This document shows, in pieces, positions 42,211 through 51,199 of a DNA stretch of 64,000 nucleotides. The stretch is from Fimenecus sp964540535 (GTDB taxonomy: Bacteria > Bacillota > Clostridia > Oscillospirales > Acutalibacteraceae), in assembly GCA_964540535.1 (NCBI GenBank), contig CAZIMO010000005.1:124001-188000 (forward strand), in the 5' to 3' direction. The translations under genes were made by a program, and so were the position numbers. The first letter of the stretch is position 1; each line of letters begins with the position of its first letter. Under the pieces are notes generated by a model. It was not told the origin of the DNA. It was given only the letters and a program-made list of their open reading frames with translations, and did no database searches.

Positions 42211-42468
42211 ATGGATACAAGAGTTGCTTTGATGAGCATTATCGTTGAAAACGGCGATACTGTGAATACGCTCAACGAATTATTGCACGAGTACGGCAAT
42301 TATATTATCGGCAGAATGGGAATTCCTTACAAAGCACGGGAAATTAACATTATAAGCATTGCTATTGACGCGCCGCAGGACACTATATCTGCTCTGGCCG
42401 GCAAAATCGGCAAGCTCTCCGGAGTCAGCGTAAAAACGGCATTTTCGGGAGTGAAAAGCAGTGGATAA
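42211..42468 (+). CDS. TM1266-family putative regulator of the [FeFe]-hydrogenase system
   Basis: The 85-aa protein is an ACT/ferredoxin-like fold relative of the NikR C-terminal domain, recognised from MDTRVALMSIIVENG and NELLHEYGNYIIGRMGIPY and from its place at the head of hyd maturation genes. It has no DNA-binding part of its own, so the regulator role is only a family label. AAAGGAG precedes the ATG. Its stop overlaps the hydE start by 8 bp. Confidence 0.88.
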   Translation: MDTRVALMSIIVENGDTVNTLNELLHEYGNYIIGRMGIPYKAREINIISIAIDAPQDTISALAGKIGKLSGVSVKTAFSGVKSSG

Positions 42469-43510
42469 GCATTTTTGTGAGCTGATTAACACCTTGGCAG
42501 AAACTCATAAGCTTCCGATTGAGGATTATGAGTATTTAATAGAGCATCGCACTGACGAAAGCGCCAAGCTGCTTTCTGAAAAGGCAGTTGCTGTGCGTAA
42601 AGAGCATTACGGAAACTCGGTTTTTGTTCGCGGGCTTATTGAAATCAGTAATATTTGTAAAAATGACTGTCTGTATTGCGGAATTCGCAGAAGCAATCAG
42701 AATTGTCAGCGGTACAGGCTTACACCCGATGAAATTTTAAGCTGTGCCGACGAGGGGTATTCTCTCGGATTTCGTACCTTTGTTTTGCAGGGTGGGGAAG
42801 ATGGATTTTTCACTGACGAAGTGTTGTGCGATATAGTCCGCCGAATAAAAAGTAAATATCCCGACTGTGCGGTTACGCTCTCATTAGGAGAACGCAGTGA
42901 CGAAAGCTACCGCCGATTGTATGAGGCAGGCGCAGACCGATATTTGCTGCGTCACGAAACGGCGGATAAAGCCCATTATGCAAAGCTTCACCCGAGCAAT
43001 ATGTCATTTGATAACCGAATGCGTTGTTTGCACAGTCTTAAAGAAATCGGCTATCAAGTTGGATGCGGTTTTATGGTCGGCTCGCCATATCAAACAAGCG
43101 CTGTGCTTGCACAGGATCTGAAGTTTATTGAAACCTTTAAACCCGATATGTGCGGTATAGGTCCGTTTGTTCCGCATAAAGACACCTGTTTTGCGGCAGA
43201 AGTCCACGGCAGTGCAGAGCTTACTTGCTATTTGCTTTCAATAATTCGTCTGATTTATCCCGAAATACTTTTGCCGTCTACCACGGCGCTCGGTACAATT
43301 CATCCGCAGGGCAGAGAACTTGGCATACTTTCGGGGGCAAATGTTGTTATGCCGAATTTATCACCCGTATCAGTACGGGAAAAATATGAGCTTTACGACA
43401 ATAAAATATGTACGGGCGAAGAGTCAGCGCAGTGCAAAACCTGTCTTAACACACGTATGATGTCGATTGGTTATGAAATTGTAACCGACCGCGGAGATAT
43501 AAAAAAATAA
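42461..43510 (+). CDS. hydE: [FeFe] hydrogenase H-cluster radical SAM maturase HydE
   Basis: HydE is a radical SAM enzyme that helps build the dithiomethylamine-bridged diiron unit of the H-cluster. The 349-aa protein has the radical SAM cysteine motif ISNICKNDCLYCGIRRSN near residues 63-80. Downstream are the barrel segments FVLQGGEDGFFTD, RYLLRHETADKAHYAKLHP and the C-terminal LSPVSVREKYELYDNKIC. It starts with GTG after GGGAG and overlaps the TM1266 gene, so translation is coupled. HydG follows 24 bp later. Confidence 0.95.
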   Translation: MDKHFCELINTLAETHKLPIEDYEYLIEHRTDESAKLLSEKAVAVRKEHYGNSVFVRGLIEISNICKNDCLYCGIRRSNQNCQRYRLTPDEILSCADEGYSLGFRTFVLQGGEDGFFTDEVLCDIVRRIKSKYPDCAVTLSLGERSDESYRRLYEAGADRYLLRHETADKAHYAKLHPSNMSFDNRMRCLHSLKEIGYQVGCGFMVGSPYQTSAVLAQDLKFIETFKPDMCGIGPFVPHKDTCFAAEVHGSAELTCYLLSIIRLIYPEILLPSTTALGTIHPQGRELGILSGANVVMPNLSPVSVREKYELYDNKICTGEESAQCKTCLNTRMMSIGYEIVTDRGDIKK

Positions 43511-43534
43511 TTCTAAAAAAGGAAGTATATAAAT

Positions 43535-44983
43535 ATGGCTGTTTACAACCCTAAATCATTAAAAGCTGAAGAATTTATCAATGATGAAGAAATACGCGAA
43601 ACTCTTGCGTATGCTGAAGAGAATAAAAATAACGAAAAACTGATTGATGAAATTCTCGAAAAGGCACGCCCTCAAAAAACCGAAACAGGCTATGTGTGTT
43701 CGGGTCTTTCTCACAGAGAAGCATCTGTTCTGCTTGCCTGCGAGTTGCCCGATAAGATCGAGAAAATGTATAAAATTGCCGAAGAAATTAAACTTGCATT
43801 TTACGGCAACCGAATTGTTATTTTTGCACCGCTGTATTTGTCAAACTACTGTGTAAACGGATGTGTCTACTGCCCTTATCATATGAAAAATAAGCATATT
43901 CCGCGTAAAAAGCTTACGCAGGAGGAAGTAAAGGCAGAGGTTATAGCCTTGCAGGATATGGGTCATAAGCGTTTGGCAATTGAGGCAGGCGAGGACCCTG
44001 TGAACAATCCTATCGAATATATTCTTGACTGTATTAAGACCATTTACAGCGTTCATCATAAAAACGGTGATATTCGCCGTGTAAATGTAAATATTGCGGC
44101 TACTACCGTTGAGAATTACCGCAAGCTTAAAGAAGCAGGTATCGGCACATATATTCTGTTCCAAGAAACCTATCACAAAAAGAGCTATCTTGAGCTTCAT
44201 CCCACAGGTCCTAAACACGATTATGACTATCATACCGAAGCAATGGACAGAGCCATGGAAGGCGGAATTGACGATGTTGGTCTTGGCGTTCTTTTCGGAC
44301 TTGAAATGTATAAATACGAATTTGCAGGTCTTATTATGCACGCCGAGCATTTAGAGGCTGTTCACGGAGTCGGACCTCATACAATCAGCGTACCGAGAGT
44401 AAAGCACGCTGATGATATTGACCCCAACGCTTTTGACAACGGTATCGACGACGAAACCTTTGCTAAAATTACAGCTTGCATTCGTTTGGCTGTTCCTTAT
44501 ACAGGCATGATTATTTCAACCCGTGAGAGTGAAGAAGTTCGTTCAAAGCTTTTAAAGCTTGGCATATCACAGGTAAGCGGCGGTTCACGTACATCAGTCG
44601 GCGGTTATACAGAAGAAGAAAGACCTCACGATACCGAGCAGTTTGATGTTTCAGACCAGCGTACACTTGACGAGGTTGTAAAATGGCTTATGGAAAACGG
44701 CCATATACCCTCATTTTGCACAGCCTGCTACCGTGAGGGCAGAACAGGCGACCGCTTTATGAGTCTTTGCAAGAGCGGACAAATTCTTAACTGCTGTCAC
44801 CCAAACGCATTGATGACGCTTTCCGAATATTTAGAAGACTATGCGTCTGACGCTACAAAAGAAGTGGGCTACCGTACGGTTGAAGAAGAGCTTAAACGCA
44901 TTCCAAAGGACAAGGTTCGTGCAATCGCAGAGCAAAATATAAAGGATATTAAAAATTCAAACCGACGTGATTTCCGTTTTTGA
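43535..44983 (+). CDS. hydG: [FeFe] hydrogenase H-cluster radical SAM maturase HydG
   Basis: HydG cleaves tyrosine to supply CO and cyanide on an iron-cysteine synthon for the H-cluster. The 482-aa protein has the radical SAM motif LSNYCVNGCVYCPYHMKN near residues 105-122. The C-terminal auxiliary-cluster motif CTACYREGRTGDRFM and CCHPNALMTLSEYLEDYA are near 390-440, both typical for HydG rather than ThiH. AAAGGAAG precedes the ATG. HydF starts 16 bp after its stop. Confidence 0.96.
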   Translation: MAVYNPKSLKAEEFINDEEIRETLAYAEENKNNEKLIDEILEKARPQKTETGYVCSGLSHREASVLLACELPDKIEKMYKIAEEIKLAFYGNRIVIFAPLYLSNYCVNGCVYCPYHMKNKHIPRKKLTQEEVKAEVIALQDMGHKRLAIEAGEDPVNNPIEYILDCIKTIYSVHHKNGDIRRVNVNIAATTVENYRKLKEAGIGTYILFQETYHKKSYLELHPTGPKHDYDYHTEAMDRAMEGGIDDVGLGVLFGLEMYKYEFAGLIMHAEHLEAVHGVGPHTISVPRVKHADDIDPNAFDNGIDDETFAKITACIRLAVPYTGMIISTRESEEVRSKLLKLGISQVSGGSRTSVGGYTEEERPHDTEQFDVSDQRTLDEVVKWLMENGHIPSFCTACYREGRTGDRFMSLCKSGQILNCCHPNALMTLSEYLEDYASDATKEVGYRTVEEELKRIPKDKVRAIAEQNIKDIKNSNRRDFRF

Positions 44984-44999
44984 CGGAGAAAGGAATGTT

Positions 45000-46202
45000 A
45001 TGGGACTTAATGATACAGTATCGGCAGAGCGTTTGCATATCGGATTTTTCGGTATGCGCAATGCAGGCAAATCAAGTCTTGTAAATGCTGTGACAGGTCA
45101 GGAACTGTCCGTTGTGTCAGATGTTAAAGGAACAACCACAGATCCTGTTAAAAAGGCTATGGAGCTTCTTCCGCTCGGTCCTGTGGTGATTATCGACACC
45201 CCCGGTTTAGACGATGAGGGAATGCTGGGCGAACTGCGTGTAAAAAAAGCAAAGCAAATTCTTTCAAAAACCGATATAGCCGTGCTTGTTGTTGATATTG
45301 TCTGCGGACTTTGCAACGCTGACCGTGAATTGATTAGTCTTTTTGAAGAAAAGAAAATTCCGTATATCATAGCATACAATAAATGCGATTTGCCCCACAC
45401 GCAAATGAAGTTGGGTATAAACGAAATATGCGTAAGCAGTGTGACAAAAGAAAATATCAACGAGCTGAAAGAAAAAATAGGCGCTTTTGCAAAGCGTGTT
45501 CCCAATGATAAGCATATAGTTGCCGATTTGCTTGAAACCGGCGATACGGTTGTGCTTGTAATTCCTGTTGACGACGCTGCGCCGAAAGGCCGTTTGATCT
45601 TACCGCAGCAGCAAACATTGCGTGAATTGCTTGATTTTCACTGTACCGCAATAGCCTGCCAAGATACTGAACTTTCGCAAACGCTTGCAGGTCTTTCAAA
45701 ACCGCCGAAGCTTGTTATTACAGACTCCCAAGCTTTTGAACGCGTTGCAAAAGACACACCGCCCGAAATTATGCTCACATCATTTTCAATTTTGTTTGCA
45801 CGGTATAAGGGCGATTTAAAGGAACTGATACGGGGCGCTTCGGCACTGTCGCATCTGCGTGACGGCGATAAGGTGCTTATAAGTGAAGGCTGTACACACC
45901 ACCGCCAATGCGGTGATATAGGCTCTGAAAAAATGCCCCGTTGGATTGAAGGCTTCACAGGAGTTAATCCCGAATATACACTCACGTCAGGTACTGAATT
46001 TCCTGATAATCTTTCTGAATACTCGCTGATAGTGCATTGCGGCGGCTGTATGCTTAATGCGAAAGAAATGCAAAATCGCATAGGCACGGCTGTTTCGGCA
46101 GGCGTACCTATTGTCAATTACGGTATAGCAATTGCACATATGCACGGCATATTGGAGCGAAGTCTTGCTCCGTTCCCCGACATCTTAAATTTGTTAAAAT
46201 AA
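45000..46202 (+). CDS. hydF: [FeFe] hydrogenase maturation GTPase HydF
   Basis: HydF is the scaffold GTPase on which the diiron subcluster is assembled and passed to the hydrogenase. The 400-aa protein has a G domain (GMRNAGKSSLVNAV, TTTDPV, DTPGLDDEG, NKCD), a dimerisation domain and a C-terminal cluster-binding region with CTHHRQCGD and HCGGCMLN. ATG 45000 follows GAGAAAGGA. It completes the TM1266-hydE-hydG-hydF operon. A strong terminator follows, and no hydA is found in the window, so the hydrogenase itself lies elsewhere. Confidence 0.95.
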   Translation: MGLNDTVSAERLHIGFFGMRNAGKSSLVNAVTGQELSVVSDVKGTTTDPVKKAMELLPLGPVVIIDTPGLDDEGMLGELRVKKAKQILSKTDIAVLVVDIVCGLCNADRELISLFEEKKIPYIIAYNKCDLPHTQMKLGINEICVSSVTKENINELKEKIGAFAKRVPNDKHIVADLLETGDTVVLVIPVDDAAPKGRLILPQQQTLRELLDFHCTAIACQDTELSQTLAGLSKPPKLVITDSQAFERVAKDTPPEIMLTSFSILFARYKGDLKELIRGASALSHLRDGDKVLISEGCTHHRQCGDIGSEKMPRWIEGFTGVNPEYTLTSGTEFPDNLSEYSLIVHCGGCMLNAKEMQNRIGTAVSAGVPIVNYGIAIAHMHGILERSLAPFPDILNLLK

Positions 46203-46207
46203 ACAGA

Positions 46208-46240
46208 AAGCAGAAATCTGTTGCAGATTTCTGCTTTTTT
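46208..46240 (+). terminator. Intrinsic terminator of the hyd maturation operon
   Basis: AAGCAGAAATCTG (46208-46220) pairs perfectly with CAGATTTCTGCTT (46224-46236) around TTG, followed by TTTT. Confidence 0.9.
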
Positions 46241-46250
46241 GCAAATATAA

Positions 46251-46279
46251 TTGAAATAATTAAAATCAACTGTTATAAT
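46251..46279 (+). promoter_or_regulatory. Sigma-A promoter of the aldo/keto reductase operon
   Basis: TTGAAA (46251-46256), a 17-bp spacer and TATAAT (46274-46279). A second TATAAT at 46291-46296 lacks a clear -35 box. Confidence 0.7.
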
Positions 46280-46332
46280 ACAAAATAGTATATAATGGTG
46301 TTTAGGCATTATGAGATTAAGGAGTGGATTTT

Positions 46333-47445
46333 ATGATACCTTTTGAAAATGTGAAAAAGAATTTCGGATTTGGCTGTATGCGTTTGCCCCGCAAAGGTCC
46401 GCTTATCAACTACGCTGAATTTAATAAAATGATAGACGCTTTTATGGAAGCAGGCTTCAATTATTTTGATACAGCCCACGGCTATATGGAAATGCGCAGT
46501 GAAACGGCAGTCAGAAAATGCCTTACATCACGCTATCCTCGTGAAAGCTACATACTTACCGATAAGCTTTCTGACGGATTTTTCAAGAAAGAAAGCCAGA
46601 TCAGACCTTTCTTTGAAAAGCAGTTAAAGGCTTGCGGAGTAGAATATTTTGATTTTTACCTTATGCATGCGCAAAATGCAACTAATTTTGAAAAGTACAA
46701 AAAATGCCGCGCATACGAAACCGCATTTGAACTTAAAAAAGAAGGCAAAATCCGTCATGTGGGACTTTCTTTCCATGATAAAGCAACCGTTCTTGAGCAG
46801 ATTTTGACCGAGTACCCTGAAATTGAAGTCGTGCAAATTCAGTTCAATTATCTTGATTATGAAGATCAGTCGGTTGAGGGCAGAAAGTGCTATGAGGTCT
46901 GCCGAAAATACAATAAACCTGTAATTGTTATGGAGCCTGTAAAGGGCGGAAGTCTTGTGAATATTCCCGATACGGCTAAAAAGGTATTTGAAGATTTGGG
47001 CGGAGGTTCGCCTGCAAGTTATGCAATCCGTTTTGCCGCTTCCTTTGAGGGAGTATTTATGGTACTTTCCGGTATGGGTAATATGGATATGGTTACTGAA
47101 AATATCGGTTTTATGAAAGACTTTAAACCGTTTACAGATGAAGAGTATGAAGCTGTCGGTAAGGTCTGCGGTATTTTAAATGCTCAAAATCTTATTCCCT
47201 GTACCGCTTGCCGTTACTGTGTTGAAGGCTGTCCCAAGAATATTCCGATTCCCGAGCTTTTTGCCTGTATGAACGACAAAAAGCAGTTCAAAAATTGGAA
47301 TGCTTCTTATTATTATGATGAGGTTCACAGCAAAAACGGAAAGGCATCTGACTGTATAGAATGCGGAAAATGCGAAAAGGCCTGTCCCCAGCATTTGGAA
47401 ATCCGAAAACTATTAAAATCTGTTGCAAAGGAATTCGGTAAATAA
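46333..47445 (+). CDS. Aldo/keto reductase with C-terminal ferredoxin-type domain
   Basis: The 370-aa protein combines an aldo/keto reductase barrel (FGFGCMRLP, AGFNYFDTAHGYM with the catalytic Asp/Tyr region, YFDFYLMHAQN) with two C-terminal 4Fe-4S motifs (CTACRYCVEGCPKNIPIPEL near 285 and CIECGKCEKACPQHLEI near 340). Such fusions are common in anaerobes and probably exchange electrons with ferredoxin. The substrate is unknown. GTG at 46324 overlaps the ribosome site AAGGAG, so ATG 46333 is chosen. Its stop overlaps the next start (TAATG). Confidence 0.9.
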   Translation: MIPFENVKKNFGFGCMRLPRKGPLINYAEFNKMIDAFMEAGFNYFDTAHGYMEMRSETAVRKCLTSRYPRESYILTDKLSDGFFKKESQIRPFFEKQLKACGVEYFDFYLMHAQNATNFEKYKKCRAYETAFELKKEGKIRHVGLSFHDKATVLEQILTEYPEIEVVQIQFNYLDYEDQSVEGRKCYEVCRKYNKPVIVMEPVKGGSLVNIPDTAKKVFEDLGGGSPASYAIRFAASFEGVFMVLSGMGNMDMVTENIGFMKDFKPFTDEEYEAVGKVCGILNAQNLIPCTACRYCVEGCPKNIPIPELFACMNDKKQFKNWNASYYYDEVHSKNGKASDCIECGKCEKACPQHLEIRKLLKSVAKEFGK

Positions 47446-47999
47446 TGAAGAATAAAAAAATACTAAATCTTGTTTTAGCGGCAATGTTTTTAGCTTTTGG
47501 TATTGTTTTGCCTTTTTTTACAGGTCAAATTAAACAGATAGGAAATATGCTTTTGCCTATGCACATTCCGGTAATGCTTTGCGGACTTATCTGCGGTTGG
47601 CAGTACGGTGCTGTTGTCGGCTGTGTTACACCGCTTTTACGCTCGGCACTTTTCAGTATGCCGGTGATGTTCCCCAATGCCTTTGCAATGGCATTTGAGC
47701 TTGCAACCTACGGCTTGGTTATAGGTCTTTTGTTCTCACATTCAAAGCAGAAATCTCTTAAATCAATTTACATTAGTCTGCTTGTCGCTATGGTCAGCGG
47801 CAGAATTGTGTGGGGAATAGTGGAAATGTGCATTTTAGGACTTGGCGAGGGCGGATTTACCCTTACAATGTTCGTAGCAAGCTCGTTTTTGAATGCAATT
47901 CCGGGAATAATCCTGCAAATCATTTTAATTCCTGTTATGATGCTGGCATTGAGCAAAACACAGCTTGTGGAGCTTAAAGTGAAAAGAGCCAATGAATAA
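47445..47999 (+). CDS. ECF transporter S component (vitamin-type substrate binder)
   Basis: The 184-aa protein has about six hydrophobic helices and typical S-component features: LVLAAMFLAFGIVLPFF, MLLPMHIPVMLCGLICGW, PLLRSALFSMP and VSGRIVWGIVEM. S components capture a vitamin or cofactor and dock onto a shared ECF module encoded elsewhere. The ligand cannot be read from the sequence. It overlaps both neighbours (one base with the reductase, 8 bases with comF), so all three are translated from one message. Confidence 0.85.
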   Translation: MKNKKILNLVLAAMFLAFGIVLPFFTGQIKQIGNMLLPMHIPVMLCGLICGWQYGAVVGCVTPLLRSALFSMPVMFPNAFAMAFELATYGLVIGLLFSHSKQKSLKSIYISLLVAMVSGRIVWGIVEMCILGLGEGGFTLTMFVASSFLNAIPGIILQIILIPVMMLALSKTQLVELKVKRANE

Positions 48000-48702
48000 G
48001 CAAGTTATAAAAGATACGGTTTTATGGCTGTTTTTAACAGATCACTGTCAATATTGCAATTCGCTTATCGGTAAAGATGAGAAAATATGTTCTGATTGCC
48101 GTGAAAACCTGCCGAAAATTCTCGGCGAACGTTGCAAATTCTGCGGTGCAGGCAAGGAACGGTGCGGATGTAACAAACGCCGTTTGGGTTATGACGGAAT
48201 TACTTCGCCGTTTTACTACGAAAACGGAATAAAGCGTGGTATTCAAGCCCTTAAATTTAACGGCAAGGATCACATTGCGTATTATTTGGCGCAGGATATG
48301 GCAAAATCGGTGAAAGCAGACTTTGCCGATGTGAAGTTCGATTTTATTTGTTTTGTTCCATTTACCGCAATACAGAAAATCAGACGGAATTATAATCAAA
48401 GCGAGCTGTTAGCGGAGCATCTTTCAAAAATGCTTGATATTCCTGTTGAAAGAGTTCTCGTGAAGCTTTTTGATACAAATGCTCAGCACGGTATGAATAT
48501 CAGAAACCGAAAAGGCAATGTTTTCGGCATTTACGATATAAACAGCGGTTATGATGTGAAAGACAAGACCGTTTTACTTGTTGACGATATTAAAACCACA
48601 GGCGCAACCCTTGATGAGTGTGCGTGGATATTAAAAATCCGAGGTGCAAAAGCAGTTTACTGCGTAACCGCCGCACTGACGGGAAAGAATAAAAAAATTT
48701 GA
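47992..48702 (+). CDS. comF: ComF-family phosphoribosyltransferase-like protein
   Basis: The 236-aa protein has an N-terminal zinc ribbon-like part (CQYCNSLIGKDEKICSDC, then CKFCGAGKERCGC) and the PRT fold with the PRPP loop VLLVDDIKTTGATLDE near residues 190-205. ComF proteins are needed for DNA uptake in some Firmicutes, though many homologues occur in non-competent species. No other competence gene is present here. It is the last gene of the reductase-ECF-comF unit. Confidence 0.9.
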   Translation: MNKQVIKDTVLWLFLTDHCQYCNSLIGKDEKICSDCRENLPKILGERCKFCGAGKERCGCNKRRLGYDGITSPFYYENGIKRGIQALKFNGKDHIAYYLAQDMAKSVKADFADVKFDFICFVPFTAIQKIRRNYNQSELLAEHLSKMLDIPVERVLVKLFDTNAQHGMNIRNRKGNVFGIYDINSGYDVKDKTVLLVDDIKTTGATLDECAWILKIRGAKAVYCVTAALTGKNKKI

Positions 48703-48711
48703 AATTTTCCT

Positions 48712-48741
48712 TTGACAAATAAAGTAGGGATATGATAAAAT
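48712..48741 (+). promoter_or_regulatory. Sigma-A promoter of the DUF2798 gene
   Basis: TTGACA (48712-48717), an 18-bp spacer and the extended -10 TGATAAAAT (TAAAAT 48736-48741). This leaves a leader of about 150 nt before the start codon. Confidence 0.65.
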
Positions 48742-48771
48742 ACTGAAAACTAAAAATTAAAGAAGACATTA

Positions 48772-48878
48772 ACGACACAAGTTTTGCCACGGCATATAAA
48801 TCTGATTACGGTACAAATGTTATTTATAGCAGTGTAATCAGCTTTATATGGAGCGGTTAGCTTGTGTCGTTTTGTTTT
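48772..48878 (+). promoter_or_regulatory. Long nested palindrome in the DUF2798 leader, terminator-like
   Basis: The outer arms ACGACACAAG (48772-48781) and CTTGTGTCGT (48861-48870) are perfect. Inside, CATATAAA-T-CTGATTAC (48793-48809) pairs with GTAATCAG-C-TTTATATG (48834-48850) around a 24-nt loop. The 3' arm runs into TTTTGTTTT, so the outer helix would act as a terminator. The whole could be an attenuator, a riboswitch of unknown type or a small mobile palindrome. Confidence 0.6.
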
Positions 48879-48898
48879 CGGAAAAGGAAGGTTTATTT

Positions 48899-49468
48899 AT
48901 GCCAAAAAATCAGTTTCAAAGAATGATCTTTGCACTTATTACTGTAATTATCACAGTACACGCTTATGTCTTTTACAGCTTGTATGTAGTGAACGGTGCA
49001 ACGCTTATGGAAATCAACAATGCTTCGGGAGTTATTGAAGCAATTAACAACCAAGGCGGCGTGTATATGTTCGGCAAGTTTATGCCGATTTGGGCGGTTG
49101 TGCTTGTTGAATTCGCGTTCGCTTACTGTCTTGAAGTAATTATGGGAAGTCCGCTTTCATTCAAGCTTGCGTCAAAGGTTTTCAATCCTCAAAAAGATCA
49201 CCCAATGATGTTTGAAACAGCAATCATCTGTGCAACAGTGGGTTTAATGTGCCCCGCAATGAGCCTTATTGCCGCATTCCTCTATTATCCTTACTATGAG
49301 GGCTTCAATTTTATAACGCTTCTTGCAAATTGGCTAAAGCTTGTATGTTGCAACTTCCCATTTGCATATTTCTCACAGTTATTCTTCATTCAGCCCCTTG
49401 TAAGAACAATTTTCAAGCTTATTTTCTCAAAAAGCAATAAAGAAAAGGTAACAGTCGAAGCTAAATAA
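48899..49468 (+). CDS. DUF2798 membrane protein
   Basis: The 189-aa protein has four main hydrophobic helices. Two related halves each match the DUF2798 style: MIFALITVIITVHAYVFYSL, then WAVVLVEFAFAY, and in the second half FETAIICATVGLMCPAMSLI and CNFPFAYFSQLFFIQPLVR. No function is known to me. ATG 48899 follows AAGGAAGG. The reading frame extends upstream through the palindrome, but the ribosome site fixes this start. A strong terminator follows, so the gene is monocistronic with a structured leader. Confidence 0.85.
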   Translation: MPKNQFQRMIFALITVIITVHAYVFYSLYVVNGATLMEINNASGVIEAINNQGGVYMFGKFMPIWAVVLVEFAFAYCLEVIMGSPLSFKLASKVFNPQKDHPMMFETAIICATVGLMCPAMSLIAAFLYYPYYEGFNFITLLANWLKLVCCNFPFAYFSQLFFIQPLVRTIFKLIFSKSNKEKVTVEAK

Positions 49469-49485
49469 GAATTTGTTATTACAAA

Positions 49486-49527
49486 TAAAAAATCTCTCTT
49501 ACCGACTTGGCAGGAGAGATTTTTTTC
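49486..49527. terminator. Bidirectional terminator between convergent genes
   Basis: AATCTCTC (49491-49498) pairs with GAGAGATT (49514-49521). An A run before and a T run after let it serve both the DUF2798 gene and the convergent M20 peptidase gene. Confidence 0.85.
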
Positions 49528-49529
49528 AT

Positions 49530-50966
49530 TTATTTATAATTCTTTACAAAGTGCTTATAAAATGCAACACAGTTTGCAACTGAGTCTATGTCGATATTTT
49601 CATTTTCAGCGTGTACCGAGCCTAACTGTTGCGCCGAAAGCTTAATCGGAGCAAACCGCAGAACGCATTCGCAAACATCAGTGAGGGTTCTTGCGTCTGT
49701 TCCCGCAGGAAGAATAAACGGCGACGCAGGATACTGCGGAAAAACCGAGCCGATACATTTCATTGTATATGCAAACGGCGGTTTTGTCATATCGGCAGGA
49801 GCATGGTATTCGCTGTCAGCAGTCATTTCAATTTCAATATCGTATTTCTTTGCAATCTTTTGGAATTTTTTGAAATCCTCTTCAAAATCCTTTTCGTCAA
49901 CGGGTCGCATAAATGCTTTTGCCGTGCACTGCTTTGAACCTGTACTGCCCTCAATTTTATTAAAGGTACAGGTTGTGCCTATAAGTCCGCCTGCCTGCGC
50001 GTTCATTTTGGGCATAACCTTTTTAATTATTCCGCCGAAAAGCCACAGATTTGACAAAAGCATATTCATAGGAAATTTAAGATAGGGTGCCATATACTGA
50101 AACATTGCCTCAACCTGGGTGTTAAGACGGCGAATAAAAATATCTTTCGTCATAATCTCGTTTATAAATGACGACATTCGCTCAACAGGCGTTGCTGTGT
50201 CTCCCGATGTAAGACTTGCGTGACCGTTGCCCGACACCGCCTTACAGTTAATATAAATTCTGCCTTTTTCGTGAACGGCAACCATTCCGCATTTATCCGC
50301 TTTCATTCCTGCAAGAGGAGGTTCAATAAGCGCGCCGCCCTCATCGAGAATTACTTCAAAACTTATATTGTTTTCTTTAAAATATTCAAGTGCCAGCGGA
50401 ATACCGTCGCCGCCAAGCTCTTCGTTATGTGAAGAACCGATCCATATATTGCAAGGCGGTACAAATCCCTCGTTCAAAAGCTCTTCAAGAGCTGAAAATT
50501 CCGCAAAAAGAGGAGTTTTTGTATCAACTGTGCCTCTGCCCCAAATTTTGCCGTTTGCAATCTCGCCCGAAAAGCCGCTATGCTCCCATTCGCCGCTGAC
50601 TTCAACCACATCATGGTGGGACATAAGCATTATGTTTCGGCTTTTGTCTGTACCCTCAATTTTATAAATCCAGCAGTCATCGCCGAAGGTAATTTTTTCG
50701 GCTGTTTTATGTACCGTGGGGAACAGTTCAGCCATAACCTCGCGAAGCTTTGCAAATTCTGTATCGTCAAAGCTGTTCTCAACAGAAACGGTTTTGCACC
50801 TAATCATCTTTTGCAGACGACAAGCATAATTCATAATTTCTTCGTCATTATAAAACGGTTTAAATTCAGTAAGCTTTCTTGCATTTTTAACCGCCTGCAA
50901 AGTATTGACCGCCAATACAACCGCAATAATAAGAAGCAAAGTAAGTATTAACATAAAAATTACCAT
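49530..50966 (-). CDS. M20-family metallopeptidase with N-terminal membrane anchor
   Basis: The 478-aa protein resembles the carboxypeptidase S/PM20D1 branch of M20. The metal-site motifs are MLMSHHDVVEVSGEWEH (His ligand near residue 115), GRGTVDTKTP (bridging Asp) and SSHNEELGGDGIPLA (catalytic Glu pair). A lid domain around KGRIYINCKAVSGNGHASL and the terminal His region SVHAENENIDID follow. One helix at residues 3-24 anchors it or directs export. AAGGGGAG precedes the ATG. The natural substrate (peptide or N-acyl amino acid) is unknown. Confidence 0.9.
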   Translation of the reverse strand: MVIFMLILTLLLIIAVVLAVNTLQAVKNARKLTEFKPFYNDEEIMNYACRLQKMIRCKTVSVENSFDDTEFAKLREVMAELFPTVHKTAEKITFGDDCWIYKIEGTDKSRNIMLMSHHDVVEVSGEWEHSGFSGEIANGKIWGRGTVDTKTPLFAEFSALEELLNEGFVPPCNIWIGSSHNEELGGDGIPLALEYFKENNISFEVILDEGGALIEPPLAGMKADKCGMVAVHEKGRIYINCKAVSGNGHASLTSGDTATPVERMSSFINEIMTKDIFIRRLNTQVEAMFQYMAPYLKFPMNMLLSNLWLFGGIIKKVMPKMNAQAGGLIGTTCTFNKIEGSTGSKQCTAKAFMRPVDEKDFEEDFKKFQKIAKKYDIEIEMTADSEYHAPADMTKPPFAYTMKCIGSVFPQYPASPFILPAGTDARTLTDVCECVLRFAPIKLSAQQLGSVHAENENIDIDSVANCVAFYKHFVKNYK

Positions 50967-51130
50967 TAAGAACTCCCCTTATACCAATTCGTAAGTATAT
51001 ACTATTTAATTAAGTGTATCACAATTACATCAATTTGGCAAATGTATCAGTTTTTCGTTTTGTGGTATGGTTAAAATATAAAAAAAATTCTCTTGTACTT
51101 ATACAAAATGAACAAAAATGCAGTTTCGGG

Positions 51131-51159
51131 TTGATTATCTTGCGTTTTTGGATTATAAT
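51131..51159 (+). promoter_or_regulatory. Sigma-A promoter of the giant surface-protein gene
   Basis: TTGATT (51131-51136) and TATAAT (51154-51159) have a 17-bp spacer, 41 bp ahead of the ATG. AAGGAGAG serves as ribosome site. Confidence 0.75.
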
Positions 51160-51199
51160 TTAACCAATAATGTATATTTGAATACAAGGAGAGTTTTGT

